64,000 nucleotides of DNA from positions 4,470,001 to 4,534,000 of the forward strand of contig NZ_CP019427.1 of assembly GCF_009834545.1 (NCBI RefSeq). Reading direction: 5' to 3'. The notes below the pieces were generated by a model. That model was not told where the DNA came from. It worked only from the letters and a program-made list of their open reading frames with translations, and ran no database searches. The position numbers were made by a program, and so were the translations under genes. Positions 26,634-36,010 of the stretch are shown piece after piece (positions within the stretch are counted from its first letter, which is position 1; every line of letters begins with the position of its first letter). This stretch comes from Pseudomonas sp. S04 (GTDB lineage: Bacteria > Pseudomonadota > Gammaproteobacteria > Pseudomonadales > Pseudomonadaceae).

Positions 26634-28663
26634 TCTACAAAATCAAGACAGTTGATGTCTGGGACACCTTGCTTAGAAGAGATTGCCACCCTGAATGCAT
26701 CAAGCTGGCGACTGCCGCTCATGTCTATTTCGAGCTGCTTGGACACTTCAAACCACCCTATACGGGTTACTGGGATATCTATCGAGCACGGGTAGAGACC
26801 GAGGCCCGTCTTGCGCGAGAGGCTCGAGAAGCAAACAAGGACGAAGAGTACGAAATCGTTCATGTGCTCAAAGAATGGCTGAAGACAATACTGCTCTCTT
26901 CCTCCGATGAGAGCCTGCCTCAGCGCTTTGCCGACTATGAGCTTTCAGTAGAAGTGCGGCATACTTTTCAGGACCCGGATATCGAAGAGTTTCTCAAGCT
27001 GCACTCTGCCGAAAGAACAATATTCCTTTCCGATTTCTACATGAGCTCTGACATGCTCAAACACTTGCTCGAGCAGAAGGGCCTCAGTCATCTCTTCGAG
27101 GATGGCGTGAGCTCGTGCGACGTGGGCTTGAATAAACGCTCAGGAACGCTGTTCAAGCATGTACACGAGGTCTTCGGGATCACCCCTCACGAACATGTGC
27201 ATGTAGGCGATCACCCTTGGTCGGATGTGGAGTCTCCGGCGCAACTGGGTGTTACCGGCATTTCATTCGTGCCGGAAAAATCCCATGCCGACAGGAAAGA
27301 GCGAGAGAGCCTGTTTGTTTCGCGTGAAGCGCTGTTCCAACATCTTCGCCAGCTCAGTATCCAAGCAATGGCGCCATCTATACTTGCGCGGCAAAAGACC
27401 GAATCGACAGCTTTTCGTTTCGGGGTGGAAGCCGCTCCACTGTTCGTGGGCTTCGCCTTGTGGATCGCCGAACAGGCAATCGCTCAGCGTCTGGATCAAG
27501 TATTCTTTCTTACCCGAGAAGGCGAGTTCTTTCGCCGCATATACGAAATTATATTCCCAGATCAGACGCTTTTTGGGCATCAGTTGCCAGCTTATGCGGA
27601 GCTTGAAGTCAGCCGGCTCTCTACGTTCGTCGCCTCAATGGAAGATATCTCGAAGGATGAGTTCAATCGTATTTGGCGCTTGAACCGCTCACAAAAAGTT
27701 TCCGGACTGTTTTCCACCCTTGGCCTGGAATACTCCAACTTTTCTAATCTATTATCTGAGGTTGGGTTAAAGGCCACGGATGTTATTGAACGCCCCGAGG
27801 CAAACGAGTCATTAAGCAAGTTGATTCGGGCCCCGGAATTCACGGCTGCCGTCAACGAAAAAATATTGGAACAACGTGAGCTTTTGAATGAATACCTTAC
27901 AGAAAAAGGTATTTCGCAGAGCGATAAGGTTGGCCTGGTTGATATTGGCTGGCGCGGAACGATCCAGGATAATCTTGCGCGGATAAAGCCTGCTACACAC
28001 TTTCACGGGATGTACCTCGGCCTGCGTAAGATGTTAAATCCTCAGACGTCGAACGTTTCAAAATGTGCCTATGGTGCTGATGAAAGGGTTGATGCAGATA
28101 CAGGGCAGCTGTTTGAAGCGTTTGCTGTACTTGAAATGCTGTGCACTTCAAACTTGGGAAGCGCGGAGAAATACGTGCGATCGCAAGGCAAGGTTACTGC
28201 ACATCGCAACGTCTGTGCCGAGGAGAATAGTTCCCACAGTGAATTTTCCGTTCACTTTCAGGAAGGTGTCGCACTGGCGGCTCAAGTATGGGGACCGTAT
28301 CTGGAGCGTTACGTGGTGGGCGCTGCAGAACTGCATGCGTCGGCTGTGCATGTCTGGAAAAAACTCAGTGTCAATCCGAATCCCGACTTGGCAAAGATCT
28401 TTATCCAGACCCCTCAGCATGATGTTTTTGGCTTCGGCGATATTTTTCAGAAGAATCAAGCCCCGGCACTATCCACAATCTTTCTTTCACCATTTAGTGG
28501 CACGGCGCGCAGACAGGTGATGGACTATATCCGCCGAGTTCAATGGACCTCTGGAATCAAGCATCTCAATGGAATTGGCCCAGTGCACAAGGCCGTACTT
28601 ATTGCTCTCTTCACATTGGCCAACGCGGTCAAACGCTATCGGATGAAGTCCCGCAAAAGATAG
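26630..28663 (+). CDS. HAD-superfamily protein of the COG5610 type
   Basis: A 677-residue two-part protein. Residues 1-215 form a HAD domain: motif I VDVWDT (Asp9 nucleophile, Trp11 at the position usually held by the acid-base Asp, Thr13), motif II FLSDFYMSS (Ser134), Lys169, and motif IV GDHPWSD (193-199). Residues about 255-670 are the COG5610-type region with VFFLTREG (291-298), LEVSRLST (325-332) and VDIGWRGTIQDNL (437-449), shared with the protein at 24098-25393. Such proteins recur in polysaccharide gene clusters but I know of no assigned reaction. It is the last gene of the wzm operon. Aromatic replacement of the second motif I Asp is also seen in haloacid dehalogenases. Confidence 0.82.
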   Translation: MIYKIKTVDVWDTLLRRDCHPECIKLATAAHVYFELLGHFKPPYTGYWDIYRARVETEARLAREAREANKDEEYEIVHVLKEWLKTILLSSSDESLPQRFADYELSVEVRHTFQDPDIEEFLKLHSAERTIFLSDFYMSSDMLKHLLEQKGLSHLFEDGVSSCDVGLNKRSGTLFKHVHEVFGITPHEHVHVGDHPWSDVESPAQLGVTGISFVPEKSHADRKERESLFVSREALFQHLRQLSIQAMAPSILARQKTESTAFRFGVEAAPLFVGFALWIAEQAIAQRLDQVFFLTREGEFFRRIYEIIFPDQTLFGHQLPAYAELEVSRLSTFVASMEDISKDEFNRIWRLNRSQKVSGLFSTLGLEYSNFSNLLSEVGLKATDVIERPEANESLSKLIRAPEFTAAVNEKILEQRELLNEYLTEKGISQSDKVGLVDIGWRGTIQDNLARIKPATHFHGMYLGLRKMLNPQTSNVSKCAYGADERVDADTGQLFEAFAVLEMLCTSNLGSAEKYVRSQGKVTAHRNVCAEENSSHSEFSVHFQEGVALAAQVWGPYLERYVVGAAELHASAVHVWKKLSVNPNPDLAKIFIQTPQHDVFGFGDIFQKNQAPALSTIFLSPFSGTARRQVMDYIRRVQWTSGIKHLNGIGPVHKAVLIALFTLANAVKRYRMKSRKR

Positions 28664-28687
28664 TGCTTAAGTTTGCCAACAGTAACC

Positions 28688-28726
28688 AACTAACAATCTC
28701 TCCCACCAAGGATGAGATTGTTAGTT
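28688..28726. terminator. Bidirectional terminator between the two convergent polysaccharide operons
   Basis: AACTAACAATCTC and GAGATTGTTAGTT form a 13-bp perfect stem with a 13-base loop between the stops of the HAD gene and wbpL. Short T-rich runs flank it on both sides. Confidence 0.75.
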
Positions 28727-28757
28727 TGATACAGCAAACAGTCACTCTCACTGCGGC

Positions 28758-29783
28758 TCAAGAATCAGGCTTTTCCTCAAGCGCTCCAGCGTTGAATAAG
28801 CAGACTATAAAGGCCAGCGGAGTGTACGCAAGTAACATCCCCAGCATTTCATTGATCAGTCCCACCCCAACAAAAATCGAAATGGGCAGCAACCAGACAA
28901 GATTAATAACAACAACCCCGACCGTTACAACTCGATGGCTCTTAAAGTGACGAGATGCATACTGATAGGCGTGGCTGCGATGCGCCTGAGAAACGTTGTC
29001 TCCACGCATTAAACGTCGCAGCAACGTCCAGGTCGCATCCACTATAAAAACACCGAGCAGAATCAACCAACTCCAAAGCAACTCAGGTGCTGTCCAGGCC
29101 GCATGAAGCGCCAAACCACCGAGAGTGAAGCCTAGAAACCCACTCCCCGCATCTCCCATAAAAATACGTGCAGGAGGAAAGTTCCAGCATAGAAACCCTG
29201 CCACCGCTCCCGCCAAAACGAATGGAACCCATATCAGGTTGGCGTAGCCACCAAGCCAATACAGTACACATGCCCCCAGGCATACGCATATGGCTTCGGC
29301 GCTGGCCAAGCCATCAATCCCGTCCATAAAGTTGTAGAGGTTCAGCATCCACACAAGGTAAATCAGTGCGAGAACAATACCGAACCAACCCAAGTCAATT
29401 GCCGTACCAAAAAATGAGATAGGCGCGAGTCCGTTGAACCAGAACAGTGCCCAGCCGGCTGCTATGAAATGCCCCAATAGGCGCCATCTAGCAGCAATAT
29501 GACCATGATCATCGGCGAAGCCAATAATCGCCACTAAAATTCCAGAGCCCAGCAGCCCAGTCAGCAAAGGTATGCCCAGCAGGCCCATAGTGACTAACAC
29601 CGGCAGCGCTCCTGCAAATGCCAACACAATAGCGACCCCTCCTCCGCGAGGCGTAGGCACCGTATGGGAACTGCGCTCGCTAGGTATATCCATCAAACTT
29701 CGGGCCAAGGCATAACGGCGCAGGACAAACGTCAATAACCAGGAACTAGCGAACACCGCAGTTAGCAACCACCAAAAATTCAT
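28758..29783 (-). CDS. wbpL: WbpL-like undecaprenyl-phosphate sugar-1-phosphate transferase
   Basis: Integral membrane glycosyltransferase of the MraY/WecA/WbpL family, 341 residues with about ten to eleven spans. It starts O-polysaccharide synthesis by moving an N-acetylated aminosugar-1-phosphate to undecaprenyl phosphate. Family motifs are present: PTPRGGGVAIV, the metal-binding GFADDHGHI, NLYNFMDGIDGLAS, and FMGDAGSGFLGF. In P. aeruginosa WbpL initiates both ABC-exported and Wzx/Wzy-dependent O-antigens. It is the last gene of the minus-strand operon and overlaps the SDR gene upstream by 4 bases. Confidence 0.92.
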   Translation of the reverse strand: MNFWWLLTAVFASSWLLTFVLRRYALARSLMDIPSERSSHTVPTPRGGGVAIVLAFAGALPVLVTMGLLGIPLLTGLLGSGILVAIIGFADDHGHIAARWRLLGHFIAAGWALFWFNGLAPISFFGTAIDLGWFGIVLALIYLVWMLNLYNFMDGIDGLASAEAICVCLGACVLYWLGGYANLIWVPFVLAGAVAGFLCWNFPPARIFMGDAGSGFLGFTLGGLALHAAWTAPELLWSWLILLGVFIVDATWTLLRRLMRGDNVSQAHRSHAYQYASRHFKSHRVVTVGVVVINLVWLLPISIFVGVGLINEMLGMLLAYTPLAFIVCLFNAGALEEKPDS

Positions 29784-30742
29784 TTCGTTAGCTTATCCAG
29801 ATAATAGTCAGCAGTTTTGCGTAATGCATTGTCCACGCTTACCGGGGGACGCCAGTTCAAAACATCACATGTCTTGCTAATATCAACCTGCAATGAGTTG
29901 CACAAACGCTGAACAATCGCCTTTTTACCTATGAGTGCAGCACTTAAAGTCAATATCAATGCCGGCACCGGTAGTAACCATGATTTTGAGCCCAAGGCGT
30001 GAGCCAGGCGCCGAAGCAGCAACGTTGTCGACAAGTCCTCACCATCACTAACCAGGAATACATTATTCGCCGCCGCGGGATGATCGATACAGGTCACAAC
30101 GAGATCCACAAGATTTTCAAGCGCCACCAGACTGCGTTGATTATTGATAGCCCCTAATGGCAGGGGTACATTTCGGTACAGCCAGTTCATCATGCTTAAA
30201 AAATTCGCTTTCACACCCGGGCCATACACGAGCGGTGGCCTGATGATAACAATCTCCATCCCTGTATTCTGGCCAATTTCCCTCAACGCTTCTTCAGCTT
30301 CTTGTTTCGAGATTCCATACGGATCTACAGGTGCTGGAGGGTCGTCAGCTTTAAAAGATGTCCTTGGTGCAGTTTTTTCGCCATTAACCTTGATTGAACT
30401 GATAAAAATAAACCGCTTCACCCCCGACTCGGCAGCTTTCTGGGCCAGTCTAGCGGTTCCCTCCACATTAACTTTACGAAATTCAGAAAGGGAATCCGTT
30501 GACGCTTCCTTCATCACATGCACTCGAGCCGCGGCATGAATTACTACTTGGACGTCATTCAGGGCAGGCAACGCAGTTTTGTCGTTCAAGTCGAACGGGA
30601 CTACCCGGCACAAACCAAGTAGTTGTGTAACGCCCCGTACGGCGGCGACAGGCGTGAATTTTTTATCGAATAGAAGCCTGAAAACCAAAGCTTCACCAAC
30701 AAACCCGCTTGCTCCCGTTACCAAAACTTCTGGACCTTTCAT
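29780..30742 (-). CDS. NAD(P)-dependent sugar 4-reductase (WbpV/WbpK-like SDR)
   Basis: Cytoplasmic extended SDR of 320 residues. It has the dinucleotide motif TGASGFVGEAL, the catalytic Ser in IFISSIKVNG, and YGISKQEAE as YxxxK. The FKADDPPAPVDPYGISK context is typical of the WbpV/WbpK group, which reduces the 4-keto-6-deoxy product of WbpM to UDP-QuiNAc or UDP-FucNAc, the sugar then used by WbpL. Pairing with wbpM and wbpL in one locus supports that reading; which epimer is made cannot be told. Four-base overlaps with both neighbours indicate translational coupling. Confidence 0.85.
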   Translation of the reverse strand: MKGPEVLVTGASGFVGEALVFRLLFDKKFTPVAAVRGVTQLLGLCRVVPFDLNDKTALPALNDVQVVIHAAARVHVMKEASTDSLSEFRKVNVEGTARLAQKAAESGVKRFIFISSIKVNGEKTAPRTSFKADDPPAPVDPYGISKQEAEEALREIGQNTGMEIVIIRPPLVYGPGVKANFLSMMNWLYRNVPLPLGAINNQRSLVALENLVDLVVTCIDHPAAANNVFLVSDGEDLSTTLLLRRLAHALGSKSWLLPVPALILTLSAALIGKKAIVQRLCNSLQVDISKTCDVLNWRPPVSVDNALRKTADYYLDKLTK

Positions 30743-31662
30743 TTAGCTCTATTCCCCATCACCGCGATGGCACAGCAAATAAAAAAGAAGAATACTTTAT
30801 CGCGGAATCTTCGCCGGCATTTCCAGGCGCTTAAGGAAAGCTTCAATAACTGGCTGCGCCCTAATTCCAACCAGGCACCGACAAATGGATCTCTGTTCTG
30901 GCCAACCAACGAGGCGATCAATTGCACTTGAGAAAACCACTGGCCATTATGAATGGTTTTATATCGGGCAATTAGAGGTGTTAGTCCAGTATTAGCCCCC
31001 ACTTGATTGCTATCGTGCTGACGATAGTGCATGGATGGAACAGGGTCGATGAACCATTTGTAATGGTGACTGCGGGCGAAAGCGTAGCAATACCAATCAT
31101 GCAAGCCAACGTCCTGTAATGCTTGCCAATTGCAAAGCATGGAGTCCTTCAGCGGGTCTGCCAATCTCTTACTCAATACATAGGTGCAACCGGGTCCAGC
31201 AGCCTCAAATAAAAAATCCCAGGCAACCTGTGGCTGCGCCTTGTCCAACAAATGTGTTTTCCCGTCCGGCCAGAAAGCCGTTACATTACTTGAATAGGCG
31301 TCGTATTCGCTTGTCAGTAAAGCCTGAGTGGCCCGTGCGAGCTTATCTGAGTGCCAAATGTCATCCTGATCAGAGAACGCGATGAAGTCATAACCTTCAA
31401 AGTCGACATCACGGATGAGACGGAAGAAATTACGTGCTGCGCCACCGAAATGGCCGGCAGTAGGCAACAAAACTACGTTGCTGCGCTCAACGGCGAGACT
31501 GGCACACCACCCCTCGGTGCCGTCTGTCGAAGGATCAACACTTATATAAACGGTAACATCTACAGCTGACTGATCTAAGATTGAGGAAACTTGCTCTTCA
31601 ATCCACCGTATTCCGTTGTACGCAGCCAGCAAAACTGCTACCCGTGGATACTTTACTGGCAT
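30739..31662 (-). CDS. Family 2 glycosyltransferase (rhamnosyltransferase-like)
   Basis: A 307-residue GT-A fold transferase. The N-terminal strand VAVLLAAYNG is followed by WIEEQVSSILDQ, VYISVDPSTDGT and the metal-binding region FIAFSDQDDIW, the pattern of GT2 enzymes often annotated as rhamnosyltransferases. The C-terminal 40 residues are basic with a hydrophobic end (KVFFFFICCAIAVMG), possibly membrane-associated. The start at 31662 has AGGA just upstream and replaces an implausible extension to 31848 that would overlap rfbA. It lies downstream of rfbBDA on the same strand, so dTDP-rhamnose is a plausible donor. Confidence 0.85.
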   Translation of the reverse strand: MPVKYPRVAVLLAAYNGIRWIEEQVSSILDQSAVDVTVYISVDPSTDGTEGWCASLAVERSNVVLLPTAGHFGGAARNFFRLIRDVDFEGYDFIAFSDQDDIWHSDKLARATQALLTSEYDAYSSNVTAFWPDGKTHLLDKAQPQVAWDFLFEAAGPGCTYVLSKRLADPLKDSMLCNWQALQDVGLHDWYCYAFARSHHYKWFIDPVPSMHYRQHDSNQVGANTGLTPLIARYKTIHNGQWFSQVQLIASLVGQNRDPFVGAWLELGRSQLLKLSLSAWKCRRRFRDKVFFFFICCAIAVMGNRAK

Positions 31663-31730
31663 GCCGATCCTGCTTGCATTGGTTGAACACTTCAAATTGG
31701 AAAAAGGACGCTCACAGGTCAGTAAAAACA

Positions 31731-32609
31731 CTAGTCCAGCAGCCTCTGCAGATACTGACCATAGCCAGTCTTCTTGAGACGCTGTGCCTGAGCACTCAAT
31801 TGCTCTGGGGTGATCCAGCCATTGTTGTAAGCGATCTCCTCCAGACAAGCTACTTTCAGTCCCTGACGCTGTTCGATCGTGCGCACGAAGTGACTGGCTT
31901 CCAGTAAAGACTCGTGCGTGCCGGTGTCGAGCCAGGCGAAACCGCGACCGAGCATTTCGACGTTCAGGGTATTCTGCTCAAGATAGGCGCGAGTTACATC
32001 CGTGATTTCCAGCTCGCCCCGCTCGGAGGGCTTGATGCCCTTGGCAATCTCGACAACCTGGTTATCGTAAAAATATAACCCTGTAACCGCGTAGTTTGAT
32101 TTGGGCTTGAGCGGTTTTTCCTCAATGCTAAGCGCTCGCCCCGATGCGTCAAACTCAACTACACCAAAACGCTCCGGATCGGAAACGTGATAACCAAAAA
32201 CCGTAGCACCGTGTTGCTGGGCGCTCGCCGCGCGCAGATTATCGGAAAAGTGCTGACCGTAAAAAATGTTGTCACCCAGGATCAGACAGCATGGGTCGTT
32301 GCCGATAAACTCTTCGCCAATAATGAATGCCTGGGCAAGGCCATCCGGGCTCGGCTGTTCGGCATAGCTTAGCTTGATGCCATAAAGACTACCGTCACCA
32401 AGAAGCTTACGAAAACTCGGCAGGTCTTCAGGCGTGGAAATGATCAGAACTTCACGCATACCCGCAAGCATCAGTACCGATAGCGGGTAGAAGATCATCG
32501 GCTTGTCATAGATCGGCAGCATCTGCTTGGACACGCCGAGCGTCAACGGGTGAAGTCGAGTGCCTGAGCCGCCTGCGAGGATGATGCCTTTACGATTTGT
32601 CGTGGTCAT
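31731..32609 (-). CDS. rfbA: Glucose-1-phosphate thymidylyltransferase
   Basis: RmlA/RfbA, 292 residues, makes dTDP-glucose from dTTP and glucose-1-phosphate, the first and feedback-controlled step toward dTDP-L-rhamnose. It has the nucleotidyltransferase signature [11 protein letters not shown] near the N-terminus, [14 protein letters not shown], and [10 protein letters not shown] with the metal-binding Asp. Length is normal. It overlaps rfbD by 4 bases, making rfbB-rfbD-rfbA a tightly coupled unit; the fourth gene, rfbC, is elsewhere (9385-9930). Confidence 0.96.
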   Translation of the reverse strand: MTTTNRKGIILAGGSGTRLHPLTLGVSKQMLPIYDKPMIFYPLSVLMLAGMREVLIISTPEDLPSFRKLLGDGSLYGIKLSYAEQPSPDGLAQAFIIGEEFIGNDPCCLILGDNIFYGQHFSDNLRAASAQQHGATVFGYHVSDPERFGVVEFDASGRALSIEEKPLKPKSNYAVTGLYFYDNQVVEIAKGIKPSERGELEITDVTRAYLEQNTLNVEMLGRGFAWLDTGTHESLLEASHFVRTIEQRQGLKVACLEEIAYNNGWITPEQLSAQAQRLKKTGYGQYLQRLLD

Positions 32610-33499
32610 TTATTCAGGACTTCCCTAAGCATTCGGGTTACACCAGTTTGCCAATCCGGTAAGCACAGAGAAAAACTGTCGCGCAGCTTTTGCGTATTCA
32701 GACGCGAATTCAGCGGGCGGCGTGCAGGTGTTGGATAGGCCGTGGTATCGATCGGATTGACTGCCGTCACTGCCAGTTGTTCACCCTGGCTGCGGGCGAA
32801 ATCGATCACATGACTAGCATAGCCGTGCCAGGACACTTCACCACCAGCAGCCAAGTGATAAAGGCCCGCGAGCTCAGGGTTTTGCATGACTTTCTGAACA
32901 GCCAGCGCGGTGATGTCTGCGATAAGCTCTGCCCCCGTAGGGGCCCCAATCTGATCAGCGATGATGCTCAAGGTCTCGCGCTCCCTGGCCAGTCGCAGCA
33001 TCGTCTTGGCGAAGTTATTGCCGCGAACCCCATAGACCCAACTGGTGCGAAAGATCAGGTACTTACACCCGGCCCCAATAATCGCCTGCTCACCGAGCAA
33101 CTTACTGGCGCCGTAGTGATTGACGGGGGCGACTGCATCTACCTCCGTCCATGGAACCAGGCCCTGCCCGCTGAAGACATAGTCGGTCGAGTAATGAATA
33201 AGCCAGGCATCGAGAGCTTTGGCTTCCACCGCCATGACCTGGCTCGCCTGACCATTCACACGGTCAGCCAGTTCGGTTTCGGATTCGGCCTTATCAACAG
33301 CTGTATAAGCAGCAGCGTTGACAATGACGTTGGGCTTGACCCGGCGGATTGTCGCGCGCAAGGCCTCGAGGTCGGACAGGTCGCCGCTCAAGCCATCGGA
33401 GGCATGACGATCCAGCGCAATCAACTCGCCAAGGGGTGCAAGAGAGCGCTGCAGTTCCCAGCCTACCTGGCCATTTTTCCCCAGCAGGAGGATTTTCAT
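32606..33499 (-). CDS. rfbD: dTDP-4-dehydrorhamnose reductase
   Basis: RmlD/RfbD, 297 residues, catalyses the last step to dTDP-L-rhamnose with NAD(P)H. It has the dinucleotide motif [22 protein letters not shown], the STDYVFSG segment and catalytic YGASK. The ATG at 33499 gives the canonical MKILLLG start and a 4-base overlap with rfbB; a longer frame to 33574 would cut into rfbB and is rejected. Confidence 0.95.
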   Translation of the reverse strand: MKILLLGKNGQVGWELQRSLAPLGELIALDRHASDGLSGDLSDLEALRATIRRVKPNVIVNAAAYTAVDKAESETELADRVNGQASQVMAVEAKALDAWLIHYSTDYVFSGQGLVPWTEVDAVAPVNHYGASKLLGEQAIIGAGCKYLIFRTSWVYGVRGNNFAKTMLRLARERETLSIIADQIGAPTGAELIADITALAVQKVMQNPELAGLYHLAAGGEVSWHGYASHVIDFARSQGEQLAVTAVNPIDTTAYPTPARRPLNSRLNTQKLRDSFSLCLPDWQTGVTRMLREVLNK

Positions 33500-34572
33500 G
33501 CCTTGCTCGACCGATCCGCGTAGTTCTGGTCGATCCACTGCTGGTAGCTTCCGCTCTTCACGTGATCCACCCACTCAGTGTGGGTTAGATACCATTCGAC
33601 GGTCTTGCGGATGCCGGTTTCAAAAGACTCTTGCGGCGTCCAACCCAGCTCACGCTGGATTTTGCTGGCATCGATCGCGTAGCGCTGATCGTGACCCGGG
33701 CGATCCTGAACGAAAGTGATCAGGCTGGCGTGCGGGCAATGAGGAGAATCCGGACGCAGCTCATCGAGTAGTGCGCACAGGGCGCGTACGACCTCGATAT
33801 TTTGTTTTTCGTTATGGCCACCGATGTTGTAGGTCTCGCCAATGACACCTTCGGTCACGACTTTATACAGCGCCCGCGCATGGTCCTCGACATAGAGCCA
33901 GTCACGCACCTGGTTACCTTTGCCATACACCGGCAATGCCTTGCCTTCCAGCGCATTGAGAATGATCAGCGGAATCAGTTTCTCGGGAAAGTGGCACGGC
34001 CCGTAGTTGTTCGAGCAGTTGGTGACCAGGGTAGGCAGGCCATAGGTACGCGCCCAGGCACGAACCAGATGATCAGAGCTGGCCTTGCTGGCCGAGTACG
34101 GCGAGCTTGGCTGATAGGGCGTGGTTTCGGTGAAGAGGTCTTGCGGGCCTTCGAGGTCACCATAAACTTCGTCAGTCGAAATATGGTGAAATCGGAAACT
34201 CGCCTTGCGACCATCGTCCAGCGCTGCCCAGTAGTGACGCGCGGCTTCAAGCAGCGTGTAGGTGCCAATGATGTTGGTCTGGATAAATTCGGATGGGCCG
34301 CTGATCGAACGATCGACGTGGGATTCCGCGGCCAGGTGCATGATGGCATCTGGTTGCTGTTCACGCAGGACACGATCGATCTGCTCGCGATCACAAATAT
34401 CGACGTGCTCGAATAGATAACGGGCGTTTTGGCTGACTTCAGCCAAAGACTCAAGGTTGCCCGCATACGTGAGCTTATCGACATTAACGACCGCGTCATT
34501 CGTGTTGGAAATGATATGGCGAATGACCGCCGAACCGATAAATCCTGCACCGCCGGTTACTAGAATTTTCAC
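33496..34572 (-). CDS. rfbB: dTDP-glucose 4,6-dehydratase
   Basis: RmlB/RfbB, 358 residues, converts dTDP-glucose to the 4-keto-6-deoxy intermediate. The motifs [13 protein letters not shown], the STDEVYGDL active-site segment with the catalytic acids, and [10 protein letters not shown] are all present. The start is taken as the GTG at 34572 ([10 protein letters not shown]), which fits the family N-terminus; the frame extends further but the added residues are not family-like. First gene of the minus-strand polysaccharide operon, with about 210 bases of upstream DNA before lapA that may hold its promoter. Confidence 0.95.
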   Translation of the reverse strand: MKILVTGGAGFIGSAVIRHIISNTNDAVVNVDKLTYAGNLESLAEVSQNARYLFEHVDICDREQIDRVLREQQPDAIMHLAAESHVDRSISGPSEFIQTNIIGTYTLLEAARHYWAALDDGRKASFRFHHISTDEVYGDLEGPQDLFTETTPYQPSSPYSASKASSDHLVRAWARTYGLPTLVTNCSNNYGPCHFPEKLIPLIILNALEGKALPVYGKGNQVRDWLYVEDHARALYKVVTEGVIGETYNIGGHNEKQNIEVVRALCALLDELRPDSPHCPHASLITFVQDRPGHDQRYAIDASKIQRELGWTPQESFETGIRKTVEWYLTHTEWVDHVKSGSYQQWIDQNYADRSSKA

Positions 34573-34782
34573 GCGAAAGCATACCCTTGAGTTGCAGACA
34601 GCGTCGCTACCGGACGGCCGTCTAATCCATGAATGCATCAGTCGTTTTTTGTCAGGTTCAGTCCGACCGATGTGAGGCCCAATCATTTGCGGACGATTGC
34701 TGCAATTTACCGCTCAATCACGACTCACTAATGGATATGGGCACCCTGCAGCCAAAGCCAGGGGCATGCCAAAGGTGCTCCG

Positions 34783-35025
34783 CTAGGACAGCACCCGCTT
34801 TCGCGCCCCCCTGGAAGTACGACCCAGGAACCACCCCAATACAGGCCCTATCACCATCCCCACCAGGAGCGTCAGTACCACAACCACCGACAGTGGGATT
34901 TGCGGCCCCGCCCAGCCAAGAAACAGCAAAGATACCGACTGCTGATTTTCCAGCACAAACAGCAGTATCGCCAGCGCCAGCAACAGGACAAAAACGCCAA
35001 GCAGTACACGCTTCACGCTACGCAT
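34783..35025 (-). CDS. LapA-domain (DUF1049) inner-membrane protein
   Basis: An 80-residue protein with two membrane helices (about 6-27 and 43-66) separated by the short ENQQSVSLLFLGW link typical of the LapA/YciS family, then a basic tail. In E. coli LapA works with LapB to tune LPS synthesis through LpxC turnover; there is no lapB directly adjacent here. It is 27 bases downstream of ihfB on the same strand and marks the conserved edge of the O-antigen locus. Confidence 0.85.
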   Translation of the reverse strand: MRSVKRVLLGVFVLLLALAILLFVLENQQSVSLLFLGWAGPQIPLSVVVVLTLLVGMVIGPVLGWFLGRTSRGARKRVLS

Positions 35026-35052
35026 AAGTGATTCCTTGAGTTGCGCAGTCTG

Positions 35053-35349
35053 TCAAAGCCCCTCCTCCTCTTCTTCATTCACCCGATCCCGAAGCTCTTT
35101 GCCCGGTTTGAAATGGGGAACAAATTTTCCATCCAGGCTAACCGATTGCCCGGTCTTCGGGTTGCGTCCTACACGAGGTGCGCGGTAGTGCAGGGAGAAA
35201 CTGCCAAAACCACGGATCTCGATGCGATCACCGGTGGCCAGGCATTGGGACATTTGTTCAAGCATAGTCTTGATGGCCAGCTCTACATCCTTGGATGAAA
35301 GCAGCCCTTGATGGGTGACAATTCGTTCGATCAACTCCGACTTCGTCAT
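35053..35349 (-). CDS. ihfB: Integration host factor subunit beta
   Basis: A 98-residue DNA-bending protein of the HU/IHF family that pairs with IHF-alpha. The sequence begins [10 protein letters not shown], contains [13 protein letters not shown] and the beta-arm tip RNPKTG with the intercalating Pro, and ends in a Glu-rich tail. Full length. In Pseudomonas it normally follows rpsA; here one small lipoprotein gene separates them. Confidence 0.97.
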   Translation of the reverse strand: MTKSELIERIVTHQGLLSSKDVELAIKTMLEQMSQCLATGDRIEIRGFGSFSLHYRAPRVGRNPKTGQSVSLDGKFVPHFKPGKELRDRVNEEEEEGL

Positions 35350-35519
35350 ATTTTTCCCTTCTTTTTCAAGCAGCTAGATCAGCGCTTCAAAGGTTTTAGC
35401 ATGCCAGAAGGAATTTGAACAGCCCAAGCATTGACTTATCTGCACGACCACGACCTCACCGATCAATCGAGTTTTTTCAGACATCAAACCCAGACTCACC
35501 ATACAAATTCACCACACGA

Positions 35520-35801
35520 TTACCTACAAATGACCAGCATAGTGCGCGTAAGGTAACCCGCCGGATTCCAACCAAACGGATAGTCCTGATCCTCCTCCTT
35601 GATATCACTGGACCTGGCAACGACCTTATACCCCTGCGCCTTGCATTCCTTGTCTGCGCGCTTGTAGCACCTCTCCCAACCCGACCCAAGCCCCGAACAA
35701 TCGATCTCGATCCCGCTCACCCCGCGCACCGCATGGGACTTCACGTTAGTGGTACAGCCTGCCAGAACCAGCACAACAAGCACGACGAAGAACCTGTTCA
35801 T
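35520..35801 (-). CDS. Small putative lipoprotein
   Basis: A 93-residue protein with a lipoprotein signal peptide: MNRFFVV, a hydrophobic core, and lipobox LAGC (Cys16). The mature part has three further Cys residues (CSGLGSGWERC, KECKAQGY) that could form a disulfide. It is unrecognised beyond that. It lies between rpsA and ihfB on the same strand with about 170-210 bases on each side, so it probably has its own promoter. Function unknown. Confidence 0.7.
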   Translation of the reverse strand: MNRFFVVLVVLVLAGCTTNVKSHAVRGVSGIEIDCSGLGSGWERCYKRADKECKAQGYKVVARSSDIKEEDQDYPFGWNPAGYLTRTMLVICR

Positions 35802-35966
35802 TCGCTTCCTTAGACTGGACGATTTGCCCGACCGCTGTTTGCTTCAGGCTAAGCCTAGCCCAAATAGTGAAATGCTCCGCACAAAGAACCAGACAGCACT
35901 GCCCGGGGTTTGTTTCACCGATAACCGACACACCCATCAATCGTCGCAAACTCAAATTCCAGGCAC

Positions 35967-35996
35967 AAAAAAGGGCGACCGAAGTCGCCCTTTTTA
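35967..35996 (-). terminator. Rho-independent terminator of rpsA
   Basis: GGGCGAC-CGAA-GTCGCCC with A/T runs on both sides; on the minus strand the stem is followed by TTTTTT. It lies 15 bases after the rpsA stop. Confidence 0.92.
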
Positions 35997-36010
35997 TGGT
36001 CTAACAGAAC

